Shown in pieces: positions 1 through 5,730 of a stretch of DNA of 5,730 nt. The notes beneath the pieces were generated by a model. It did not search any database, was not told the origin of the DNA, and worked only from the letters and a program-made list of their open reading frames with translations. Every line of letters begins with the position of its first letter. Within the stretch, counting starts at the first letter, position 1. Source of the stretch: Limnohabitans sp. (GTDB lineage Bacteria > Pseudomonadota > Gammaproteobacteria > Burkholderiales > Burkholderiaceae_C). The DNA lies in the NCBI GenBank assembly GCA_021731425.1, contig JAKFXJ010000137.1, positions 1 to 5,730 on the forward strand, read 5' to 3'. Both the position numbers and the translations under genes were made by a program.

Positions 1-2588
1 TGGGCATCAAGGCGGCGTTTCCAGACACGCTGGTGTTCTACCGCATGGGCGACTTTTACGAGCTGTTTTTTGACGACGCCGAAAAAGCCGCTGGCCTGCT
101 CGACATCACCCTCACACGCCGGGGTCAGTCGGCCGGGCAGCCAGTCCTCATGGCGGGTGTGCCTTTTCATTCCATGGAAACTTACCTGGCCCGCCTGATC
201 AAGCTCGGCGAATCGGTGGCGATTTGTGAGCAAGTGGGCGACGTGGCCACATCCAAAGGCCCGGTCGAGCGCAAAGTGGTGCGGGTGGTCACCCCCGGCA
301 CCCTGACCGACACCGAGCTGCTCTCCGACAAAAGTGAATCGATTTTGCTGGCCGTGCACCAAGCGGGCAAAAACCGCTGCGGCTTGGCTTGGCTGAGCGT
401 CACCCAAGGCGTGGTGCATGTGGCCGAATGCGGCCAAGATGAACTGGCCGACTGGATCGACCGCATCGCGCCCAGCGAACTGCTGGCCAGCGCGGGCATG
501 ACACCCACTTTTGAGCAAAAACTGCGCGGCCTCAAAACCACCGGGCGCGGCAGCTGGTCATTTGCCCTGCGGCCGGATTTTCAATTTGACGCAGGCTTGG
601 GCCAACGCAAGCTGCTGGAACAACTGCAGGCCGCGTCACTCGCTGCATGGAGCGCCGACACCTTGGCCGACGCGCATGCCGCCGCGGCAGCCTTGCTCAC
701 TTACGCCGAACACACCCAAGGCCGCAGCCTGCCGCATGTGCAGCGGGTGCAGGTGCAGCGCTCTGACGCGCTGATTGACCTGCCCGCCAGCACCCGCCGC
801 AATCTGGAGCTGACCCAAACCCTGCGCGGCGAAAGCGCCTCAGACTCGCCCACCCTGTTTGCGTTGCTCGACACCTGCATGACCGGCATGGGCAGCCGCC
901 TGCTCAAAAGCTGGCTACTCAGCCCACCACGAGATCGGCAAGTGGCGCAGCAACGCCTGCAAGCCCAAGCCGTGTTGCGCGGCGACAGTGGATCGGGCGC
1001 TTGGAGCAGCCTGCGCGAACAGCTCAAAGGTGCCAGCGATGTGGAGCGCATCACCGCCCGCACCGCGCTGCGCCAAGTGCGCCCGCGCGAGCTGGTGGCG
1101 CTGCGCCATGCGCTGGCGCGTGCGGGGGCGCTGTCGGTGCAACTGCAAGCCTTGAACCCTGAGCCTGGCACCTTGCTGGGTGGCATGGCCCGCTGGCTCA
1201 CACCGCCCACGCATTGCGCCGAGTTGCTGAACATGGCCTTGCTCGAAGAGCCCGCTGCTCTGGTGCGCGACGGCGGTGTGATCGCTGACGGCCTGGACGC
1301 CGAACTGGACGAGTTGCGCGGCATCCAGACCAACTGCGATGCCTTTTTGCTGGACCTGGAAACCCGCGAAAAAGAGCGCACCGGCATTGCCAACCTGCGC
1401 GTGCAGTTCAACAAAGTGCACGGCTTTTACATCGAGGTCACACAAGGGCAACTGGACAAAGTGCCCGACGACTACCGCCGCCGCCAGACACTGAAAAACG
1501 CCGAGCGCTTCATCACGCCCGAGCTCAAAACCTTTGAAGACAAGGCCCTGTCGGCGCAAGAACGTGCCTTGGCCCGAGAGAAGTGGCTCTACGAAGGCCT
1601 GCTCGACCAGCTGCAGCCCTTTGTGCCCGCGCTCACCGAATTGGCGCAAGCCATGGCCTCGCTCGACGCCTTGTGCGCCCTGACCGAGCGCTCGCTCACC
1701 CTGAATTGGTGCGCCCCGGAGTTCACCAAAGAGCCTTGCATCGAAATCCGCCAAGGCCGCCACCCGGTGGTCGAGGCCCGCTTGGCCGAAATGTCCGGTG
1801 CCAGCTTCATCGCCAACGACACAGTGCTGGGCACGCGCCAGCGCCTGCAAATCATCACCGGCCCCAACATGGGCGGTAAATCGACCTACATGCGCCAGGT
1901 GGCCCTGATCGTGCTGCTGGCCAGCATCGGCAGCCATGTGCCCGCCAGCCGCTGTCGCTTGGGGCCCATCGACGCCATCCACACCCGCATCGGCGCGGCC
2001 GACGACCTGGCTAACGCGCAATCGACCTTCATGCTGGAGATGACCGAGGCCGCACAAATTTTGCACAGCGCCACGCCGCACAGCCTGGTGTTGATGGACG
2101 AGATCGGGCGCGGCACCTCGACTTTTGACGGCCTGGCTCTCGCCAGCGGCATCGCCACCCACCTGCACAACAAAACACAAGCCTTTGCGCTGTTTGCCAC
2201 GCACTACTTTGAGCTCACCGAGTTCCCGGCCACACACACGGCGGCCGTCAACATGCATGTGAGCGCAGCCGAATCGGGTGCATCCATCGTCTTCTTGCAC
2301 GAACTGCAACCCGGCCCCGCCAGCAAGAGCTATGGCGTGCAAGTGGCGCGGCTGGCGGGCATGCCTGCAGCCGTGCTCAACCACGCACGCCATGCGCTCA
2401 GCGCACTCGAAGCTGGCGCTACAGAAAGCCGCCAGCAGGTGGACCTGTTTGCTGCCCCGCCCGAATCCGAAGCCACCGGTCCCAGCCCCATCGAAGTGGC
2501 GCTGGCCCAAATCAACCCCGACGCTTTGAGCCCCCGCGAAGCGCTCGATGCCTTGTATGCCCTGCAGCGCCTGCTGCCCAAAAGTTAA
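1..2588 (+). CDS. mutS: DNA mismatch repair ATPase MutS (5' end outside window)
   Basis: MutS binds mismatches and small loops as a dimer and, with ATP, recruits MutL to start repair in the cytoplasm. The reading frame is open from position 3, and its first codons ([10 protein letters not shown]) match the family upstream of the [11 protein letters not shown] block. The GTG at 33 is therefore internal, and about 18-20 N-terminal residues lie outside the window. Residue numbers below count from that GTG. The mismatch-reading Phe-X-Glu is F8/E10. The mismatch, connector, core/lever and clamp domains fill roughly residues 1-550. The ABC-type ATPase has Walker [10 protein letters not shown] at 610-618 (nt 1860-1886), Walker B LVLMDE with D689/E690, the following GRGTSTFDG, and the conserved His of ATHYFELT at 724. 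The C-terminus carries a VDLF segment and an [14 protein letters not shown] tetramer-type tail. With 861 visible residues it is slightly longer than the 853-residue E. coli protein. The stop is TAA at 2586-2588. All key motifs are present, so it is probably functional. Confidence 0.97.
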   Translation, partial: GIKAAFPDTLVFYRMGDFYELFFDDAEKAAGLLDITLTRRGQSAGQPVLMAGVPFHSMETYLARLIKLGESVAICEQVGDVATSKGPVERKVVRVVTPGTLTDTELLSDKSESILLAVHQAGKNRCGLAWLSVTQGVVHVAECGQDELADWIDRIAPSELLASAGMTPTFEQKLRGLKTTGRGSWSFALRPDFQFDAGLGQRKLLEQLQAASLAAWSADTLADAHAAAAALLTYAEHTQGRSLPHVQRVQVQRSDALIDLPASTRRNLELTQTLRGESASDSPTLFALLDTCMTGMGSRLLKSWLLSPPRDRQVAQQRLQAQAVLRGDSGSGAWSSLREQLKGASDVERITARTALRQVRPRELVALRHALARAGALSVQLQALNPEPGTLLGGMARWLTPPTHCAELLNMALLEEPAALVRDGGVIADGLDAELDELRGIQTNCDAFLLDLETREKERTGIANLRVQFNKVHGFYIEVTQGQLDKVPDDYRRRQTLKNAERFITPELKTFEDKALSAQERALAREKWLYEGLLDQLQPFVPALTELAQAMASLDALCALTERSLTLNWCAPEFTKEPCIEIRQGRHPVVEARLAEMSGASFIANDTVLGTRQRLQIITGPNMGGKSTYMRQVALIVLLASIGSHVPASRCRLGPIDAIHTRIGAADDLANAQSTFMLEMTEAAQILHSATPHSLVLMDEIGRGTSTFDGLALASGIATHLHNKTQAFALFATHYFELTEFPATHTAAVNMHVSAAESGASIVFLHELQPGPASKSYGVQVARLAGMPAAVLNHARHALSALEAGATESRQQVDLFAAPPESEATGPSPIEVALAQINPDALSPREALDALYALQRLLPKS

Positions 2589-2599
2589 AGAGCCCCCAC

Positions 2600-3427
2600 A
2601 TGACCTACTGTGTTGCCGTCAAAACCCGCGCCGGGCTGGTGTTCTTGTCCGACTCCCGCACCAACGCGGGTCTGGACCAGATCAGCACCTTCCGCAAAAT
2701 GATCGTCTATGAAAAAGCGGGCGACCGCTTCATGACGCTGTTGTCAGCGGGCAACCTGAGCATCTCGCAATCGGTGCGCGAAGTGCTGCAGATCGAAAAA
2801 CTGGTCGAGCCCGGGCAAGACGAACCCCTGACCATCTGGAACGCCAAAAGCATGTTCGACGCCACCCGCGTGCTGGGCGCGGCCGTGCGCCGCGTGTACG
2901 AACGCGACGCCGCTGCGCTGCGGGCTTCAGGCGTGGAGTTCAACGTTTCCATGATTTTTGGTGGCCAAATCGGCAACGAAGGCATGCGACTGTTTCAGGT
3001 GTATTCGCCCGGCAACTTCATCGAAGCCACCGATGAGACGCCCTACTTCCAGATCGGCGAATCCAAATACGGCAAGCCCGTGCTCGACCGCGTTATCACC
3101 CCCAACACCCCGCTGGACGAAGCCGCCAAATGCGCCTTGGTGTCGATGGACTCGACCCTCAAGTCCAACCTGTCAGTGGGCCTGCCGCTGGACATGGTGG
3201 TCTACCAAGCGGGCAGCCTGCAGACCGACCGCATCATGTGCATTGACGAGCACAACCCCTACTTCAAAATGCTGCGCACCAGCTGGGGCGACAAACTGCG
3301 CCAAATGTTCGACAGCATCGAAGACCCGATGTGGAACGGCGGCGCAACCGACATCCCGCTCATGGTGTCCGCCCAGCGCAATGCTTTGCTCAAGAAAATC
3401 ACCACGCCCGAAGAGAAACTGATTTGA
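2600..3427 (+). CDS. anbu: Anbu-type proteasome-like peptidase (COG3484 family)
   Basis: This 275-residue protein resembles Anbu, the 'ancestral beta subunit', an N-terminal-nucleophile hydrolase related to HslV and 20S beta subunits. The start MTYCV places Thr directly after Met, so Met removal would expose Thr1 without a propeptide, as in HslV and Anbu. In mature numbering the proteasome-type Asp17 lies in LSDSRTNAG and the lysine near 32/33 in STFRKM. A later SMDSTLKSNLSVG block (Met-numbered 182-194) sits where beta subunits carry their Asp/Ser active-site support. The C-terminus from about residue 240 looks like a tail beyond the core fold. No signal peptide or membrane segment is seen, so it should be cytoplasmic. 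It starts 11 bp after mutS with a weak purine-rich site (AAAGAG, 2587-2592), which suggests cotranscription. Anbu family members form open helical rings, but their substrate is poorly known. Family assignment is firm; physiological role is not. Confidence 0.9.
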   Translation: MTYCVAVKTRAGLVFLSDSRTNAGLDQISTFRKMIVYEKAGDRFMTLLSAGNLSISQSVREVLQIEKLVEPGQDEPLTIWNAKSMFDATRVLGAAVRRVYERDAAALRASGVEFNVSMIFGGQIGNEGMRLFQVYSPGNFIEATDETPYFQIGESKYGKPVLDRVITPNTPLDEAAKCALVSMDSTLKSNLSVGLPLDMVVYQAGSLQTDRIMCIDEHNPYFKMLRTSWGDKLRQMFDSIEDPMWNGGATDIPLMVSAQRNALLKKITTPEEKLI

Positions 3428-4227
3428 TGGCACGCATCATCTTCTCGCACGGCAACAGCTTTCCGGCCAGCACCTACAAGGTGATGTTCGACAACCTGCG
3501 CCAGCGCGGCTTTGAGGTCGACGCGGTGGAAAAATTTGGCCACGACCCGCAATACCCCGTCACCAACAACTGGCCCCACCTGGTGCAGCAACTGGCCGAC
3601 TTTGCCCGTGAAAAACAAGGCGATAGCGAACCCGCCTTTTTGGTGGGCCACTCGCTGGGCGGCATCTTGAGTTTGATGTGCGCCGCCCGTCACCCCGAGC
3701 TGGCGCGTGGCGTGGTACTCATCGACTCGCCCGTGATTGGCGGCTGGCGGGCCACCACCTTGGGCCTGGCCAAACGCACGCCTCTGATCGGGGCCCTCTC
3801 GCCCGGGCGCATCAGCCAAAAACGCCGCCACCACTGGCCCGACGCCCAAGCGGCGATGGAGAGCTTTGCGCACAAAAAGTCCTTTGCCCGCTGGGACCCG
3901 CAAGTGCTGAAGGACTACATTGACCACGGCACCCACGACGAACGTGGCCAGCGCGTGCTCAGCTTTGACCGCGACATCGAAACCGCCATCTACAACAGCC
4001 TGCCGCACAAACTCGACAGCCTGCTCAAGCACAAACCCCTTAAATGCCCCGCCGCCTTCATCGGCGGCACGCACTCGGCCGAAATGCGCCAGGCGGGCAC
4101 CGACCTGACGCACCAGGTGGTGAAGGGCCGCATCATGATGCTCGACGGCTCCCACCTCTTCCCCATGGAAAAGCCCATCGCCACCGCGGCAGCAATAGAA
4201 GCCACCCTGCGCAATCTGGGTGTTTGA
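3427..4227 (+). CDS. alpha/beta-fold hydrolase
   Basis: This 266-residue protein has the alpha/beta hydrolase layout. An N-terminal strand runs into an oxyanion-type HG (IIFSHGNSF, residues 4-12), the nucleophile elbow is GHSLGG with Ser76, a strand ends in LIDSP (Asp100), and a late His243 lies in DGSHLFPMEKP. After the penultimate strand (AAFIGG, residues 209-214) the usual GxxD acid is replaced by THSAE, so the triad acid may be Asp100, with Glu219 as an alternative. The region between about 105 and 200 is a basic, helical cap. The substrate cannot be read from the sequence; esterase, thioesterase or C-C hydrolase activity are all possible. The ATG shares its A with the TGA of the preceding peptidase gene (TGATG at 3425-3429), which implies translational coupling. 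Longer in-frame starts such as GTG 3331 would lie inside the peptidase gene and add residues unlike the family. No signal peptide is seen, so it is likely cytoplasmic. Confidence 0.88.
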   Translation: MARIIFSHGNSFPASTYKVMFDNLRQRGFEVDAVEKFGHDPQYPVTNNWPHLVQQLADFAREKQGDSEPAFLVGHSLGGILSLMCAARHPELARGVVLIDSPVIGGWRATTLGLAKRTPLIGALSPGRISQKRRHHWPDAQAAMESFAHKKSFARWDPQVLKDYIDHGTHDERGQRVLSFDRDIETAIYNSLPHKLDSLLKHKPLKCPAAFIGGTHSAEMRQAGTDLTHQVVKGRIMMLDGSHLFPMEKPIATAAAIEATLRNLGV

Positions 4228-4231
4228 AACT

Positions 4232-4253
4232 GGTGGTGCGCATTGGCACCACC
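4232..4253 (+). terminator. strong hairpin just after the hydrolase gene; possible terminator
   Basis: A perfect 8-bp stem, GGTGGTGC (4232-4239) with GCACCACC (4246-4253), encloses a 6-base loop. It begins 4 bp after the hydrolase stop. No proper T-run follows (only TGACTTG), so it is either a poor intrinsic terminator, a pause or Rho-linked site, or a 3'-end stabilising structure for the upstream transcript. Its place at the end of the mutS-peptidase-hydrolase string favours an end-of-operon role. Confidence 0.5.
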
Positions 4254-4278
4254 TGACTTGCGAGCCCACTCTGCACAG

Positions 4279-4311
4279 GTGACAGGGCCCTGTCAGCGCC
4301 TTGCCCATAAT
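4279..4311 (+). promoter_or_regulatory. possible sigma-70 promoter of the CoA-transferase-like gene
   Basis: CATAAT at 4306-4311 matches the -10 consensus in five of six bases and would give a leader of about 20-25 bases before ATG 4341. The best upstream hexamer, GTGACA at 4279-4284, matches TTGACA in five of six but is 21 bp from the -10, longer than the usual 16-18. The promoter may therefore be weak, activator-dependent or wrongly assigned. A new promoter is expected here because the gap follows an apparent operon end. Confidence 0.35.
4280..4295. promoter_or_regulatory. perfect 16-bp palindrome, candidate operator
   Basis: TGACAGGGCCCTGTCA reads identically on both strands, with no spacer. 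It lies 45 bp upstream of the start of the CoA-transferase-like gene and covers the -35 region of the CATAAT promoter candidate at 4306. That is a usual place for a dimeric repressor to bind. As a hairpin it would have no room for a loop without opening the centre, so a protein-binding site seems likelier than an RNA structure. I do not recognise the regulator family from the sequence. Confidence 0.45.
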
Positions 4312-4329
4312 GCGGGGGAATTGTTTTGC

Positions 4330-4333
4330 AAGG
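4330..4333 (+). promoter_or_regulatory. Shine-Dalgarno site that fixes the start at 4341
   Basis: AAGG lies 7 bases before ATG 4341, a good spacing for a ribosome binding site. It falls inside any gene model begun at the upstream TTG 4326, which would add only five non-conserved residues. This supports the ATG. Confidence 0.6.
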
Positions 4334-4340
4334 TCTTCGC

Positions 4341-5207
4341 ATGTCCTCTACCCAACCCCTTCGCGGCATTCGCGTCGTCAGCCTGGCCCTGAACCTGCCC
4401 GGCCCTGCAGCCCTGATGCGCCTGGCCCAAATGGGCGCCAGCTGCACCAAGATCAACCCGCCTGCTGGCGACCCCATGCAGCACTACACCCCCGACGGTT
4501 ACGCGCTGATGCACAAGGGCGTGAAGCACCACACCCTGGACCTCAAAACCGAGGCCGGACAAGCCGCCTTGCACAAACTGCTGCCCAAGACCGATGTGCT
4601 GCTCACTTCATTCCGCCCCTCGGCCCTGACCAAGTTGGGCCTGAGCTGGAAAACCTTGCGCAAGCAATACCCCGCGCTCAGCCTGATCGAAGTGGTGGGC
4701 GCCCCTGGGCCGCTGGCCGAAATTCCGGGCCACGATTTGACCTACCAAGCCGAAGTGGGCCTGGTCAACGGCATGGACCTGCCCCCCAGTTTGTTTGCCG
4801 ACATGGGCGGTGCGCTCATGGCCAGCGAAGCCACGCTCAAAGCCGTCATTTCGCTCAAGACCACGGGCAAAGGCTCGCGCCACGAAGTGGCCTTGTCTGA
4901 GGCTGCCGCTTGGCTGGCCCTGCCCCGCCAGCTGCGCATGACCACGCCCGACGGTGCGGTGGGTGGTGCGCATGCGGGCTACCGCATCTATCCCTGCAAA
5001 AACGGCCGTGTGGCCGTTGCGGCGCTGGAGCCGCACTTTGCGCAGCGCCTGTGCGAAGCCGCAGGCCTGCCACAGGCACACCCGGTCAAAGACCTGTTCA
5101 AGCCCGCCACACGACAAGCCATCGAGGCCTTCTTGGCCAGCCAGACCCGCGCCCAGCTCGACAAACTGGCCACGGCCAAAGACATCCCGCTGATGACGCT
5201 CAAATAA
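4341..5207 (+). CDS. short CaiB/BaiF family III protein, alpha-methylacyl-CoA racemase-like
   Basis: This 288-residue protein belongs to the family III CoA-transferase/racemase group, whose members move CoA between acids or epimerise 2-methylacyl-CoA thioesters. The N-terminus (LRGIRVVSLALNLPGP, residues 7-22) and TLDLKTEAG (65-73) are family features. From remembered alignment with alpha-methylacyl-CoA racemase, its catalytic residues are matched by His131 in PGHDLTY and Asp154 in FADMGG, with the later Glu at 230 in VAALEPHF and an Arg at 92 in SFRPSAL. This fits a racemase better than a transferase. The family usually has about 360-400 residues; here the protein stops after IPLMTLK, where relatives continue for some 80-90 residues, and part of the middle is also shorter. 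No frameshift is evident, and only 34 bp separate the stop from the convergent gene, so the short form may be natural. The convergent crotonase gene supports acyl-CoA metabolism. Whether it is active or what its substrate is remains unknown. Confidence 0.85.
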   Translation: MSSTQPLRGIRVVSLALNLPGPAALMRLAQMGASCTKINPPAGDPMQHYTPDGYALMHKGVKHHTLDLKTEAGQAALHKLLPKTDVLLTSFRPSALTKLGLSWKTLRKQYPALSLIEVVGAPGPLAEIPGHDLTYQAEVGLVNGMDLPPSLFADMGGALMASEATLKAVISLKTTGKGSRHEVALSEAAAWLALPRQLRMTTPDGAVGGAHAGYRIYPCKNGRVAVAALEPHFAQRLCEAAGLPQAHPVKDLFKPATRQAIEAFLASQTRAQLDKLATAKDIPLMTLK

Positions 5208-5234
5208 GCCGCTGCCAGCCGCGGCGCATTTATT
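5203..5234. terminator. candidate two-way terminator between convergent genes
   Basis: GCCGC (5208-5212) pairs with GCGGC (5221-5225) across an 8-base loop. AATAA (5203-5207) and TTATT (5230-5234) could extend the stem past a 4-base bulge. Read on the minus strand, the hairpin is followed directly by TTATTT; on the plus strand it is followed by GCATTTATT. It fills the 34-bp gap between the two stop codons. The stem is short, so strength is uncertain. Confidence 0.4.
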
Positions 5235-5241
5235 GGCCCAT

Positions 5242-5730
5242 TCATCGGCCCGTGAATTGCGGGGCGCGTTTTTCCATGAAATGCGCCACCCCTTCGCGGA
5301 AGTCTTCACTCTCAAAACTGCGGGCCATTTCGGCATTGGCCTGGCGCGTGTTTTCTGCCAATGTCTGAAAGGGCGCGTCGTACTGCTGGCGCTTGATCAC
5401 CGCCATCGAGCGCGGCGAGACGTTGTCCACCAAATCGCGCACATAGGCATAAGTCGCTTCAGCCAAAGCCTGCGGCGCAAACACCTTGTTGACCAAGCCC
5501 ATGGCCTGCGCCTCGGGGGCCAACACCTTGCGGGCCGACAGCAACAAATCCATGGCGTTGGCGTGGCCCACAATACGCGGGAGCATCCAGCTCAAGCCGT
5601 GTTAGGCAATCAGGCCGCGCCTGGAAAACGCGGTGGTGAACACCGCGTTGTCGGCCGCAAACCGGATGTCGCAATACAGGGCATGCACCAAGCCAATGCC
5701 TGCGGTTGCGCCGTTGAGCATGCCAATCAC
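5242..5730 (-). pseudogene. enoyl-CoA hydratase/isomerase (crotonase) family gene broken by an in-frame TAA; N-terminus outside window
   Basis: Reading down from 5730, the frame gives VIGMLNGATAGIGL, then LVHALYCDIRFAADNAVF, then FSRRGLIA, a TAA at 5604-5602, then HGLSWMLPRIVG and an unbroken frame to TGA at 5244-5242. The AGIG segment is the second oxyanion-hole glycine region and ALYCDIRFA the following helix/strand of the crotonase fold; the end FREGVAHFMEKRAPQFTGR is the usual C-terminal helix. The two sides join without gap or frame change, so a single base change is the simplest explanation; relatives as I recall them have Glu here (GAA to TAA). The oxyanion-hole loop of the N-terminal third lies outside the window. 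The 117-residue piece that could start at TTG 5595 lacks the acyl-CoA site and would not form an enzyme. Intact relatives add or remove water or shift double bonds in acyl-CoA. A sequencing error is the main alternative. Confidence 0.85.

Noticed and set aside
33..35. GTG as the mutS start
   Set aside because: The frame is open back to position 3 and the upstream codons resemble MutS; starting at 33 would cut just before the FYRMGDFYE mismatch-reading block. The true start lies before the window.
915..2510. 531-codon open frame on the minus strand inside mutS
   Set aside because: It lies fully opposite a well-conserved gene, its translation is rich in His/Gly/Gln with no recognisable motif, and long antisense frames are common in GC-rich genes with G/C third positions.
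4271..4295. LexA (SOS) box upstream of the CoA-transferase-like gene
   Set aside because: The proteobacterial box is CTGT-N8-ACAG; here the half-sites are in the opposite order with a 4-base centre, and the CTGC...ACAG match at 4271-4285 has the wrong spacing.
3259..4308. 349-codon minus-strand open frame opposite the hydrolase
   Set aside because: Shadow of the plus-strand codon bias; no family motif and it crosses gene boundaries including the 4232 hairpin.
4326..4340. TTG start adding five residues to the CoA-transferase-like protein
   Set aside because: The AAGG ribosome site at 4330-4333 would lie inside the coding part; ATG 4341 has the right spacing and the family's usual N-terminus.
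5242..5595. Stand-alone 117-residue gene from TTG 5595
   Set aside because: It is the C-terminal part of a crotonase frame that continues upstream past the TAA; TTG 5595 is the Leu of the conserved HGLSWMLPR segment and the piece lacks the CoA-binding half.
5602..5604. Programmed recoding of the stop codon
   Set aside because: The codon is TAA, not the TGA used for selenocysteine, and no slippery run or obvious structure follows; mutation or sequencing error is simpler.

Overview
The window looks like chromosomal DNA from a betaproteobacterium, most likely Burkholderiales and probably Comamonadaceae. The grounds are the high GC content (about 60-65% by eye), strong G/C preference at third codon positions, a MutS ending in a VDLF-containing tail, and a gene set common in that group. 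The genus cannot be fixed from the sequence alone. I see no insertion sequence, phage gene, CRISPR array, tRNA or rRNA.

Positions 1-4227 hold a tightly packed plus-strand gene string. It starts with mutS (5' end cut off by the window), then 11 bp later an Anbu-type proteasome-like peptidase, whose stop overlaps the start of an alpha/beta hydrolase by one base. A strong hairpin follows 4 bp after the hydrolase stop. Positions 4228-4340 are the only real regulatory gap. It contains the hairpin, a perfect 16-bp palindrome, a -10-like CATAAT and a clear Shine-Dalgarno site. Positions 4341-5207 encode a short family III (CaiB/BaiF, alpha-methylacyl-CoA racemase-like) protein.

The convergent minus-strand gene at 5242-5730 is the C-terminal two thirds or so of an enoyl-CoA hydratase/isomerase (crotonase) protein. 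It is interrupted by an in-frame TAA at 5602-5604, with clear crotonase sequence on both sides, so I call it a pseudogene unless the base is a sequencing error. A 34-bp gap with a candidate two-way terminator separates it from the CoA-transferase-like gene.

Functionally, mutS serves mismatch repair, while the peptidase and hydrolase are uncharacterised riders in what looks like the same transcript. The last two genes both act on acyl-CoA thioesters and suggest fatty-acid or aromatic/branched-acid catabolism. I did not find a convincing wholly new system. The items most worth following up are the nonsense codon in the crotonase gene, the mutS-Anbu-hydrolase linkage, the perfect palindrome and the shortened racemase-like protein.
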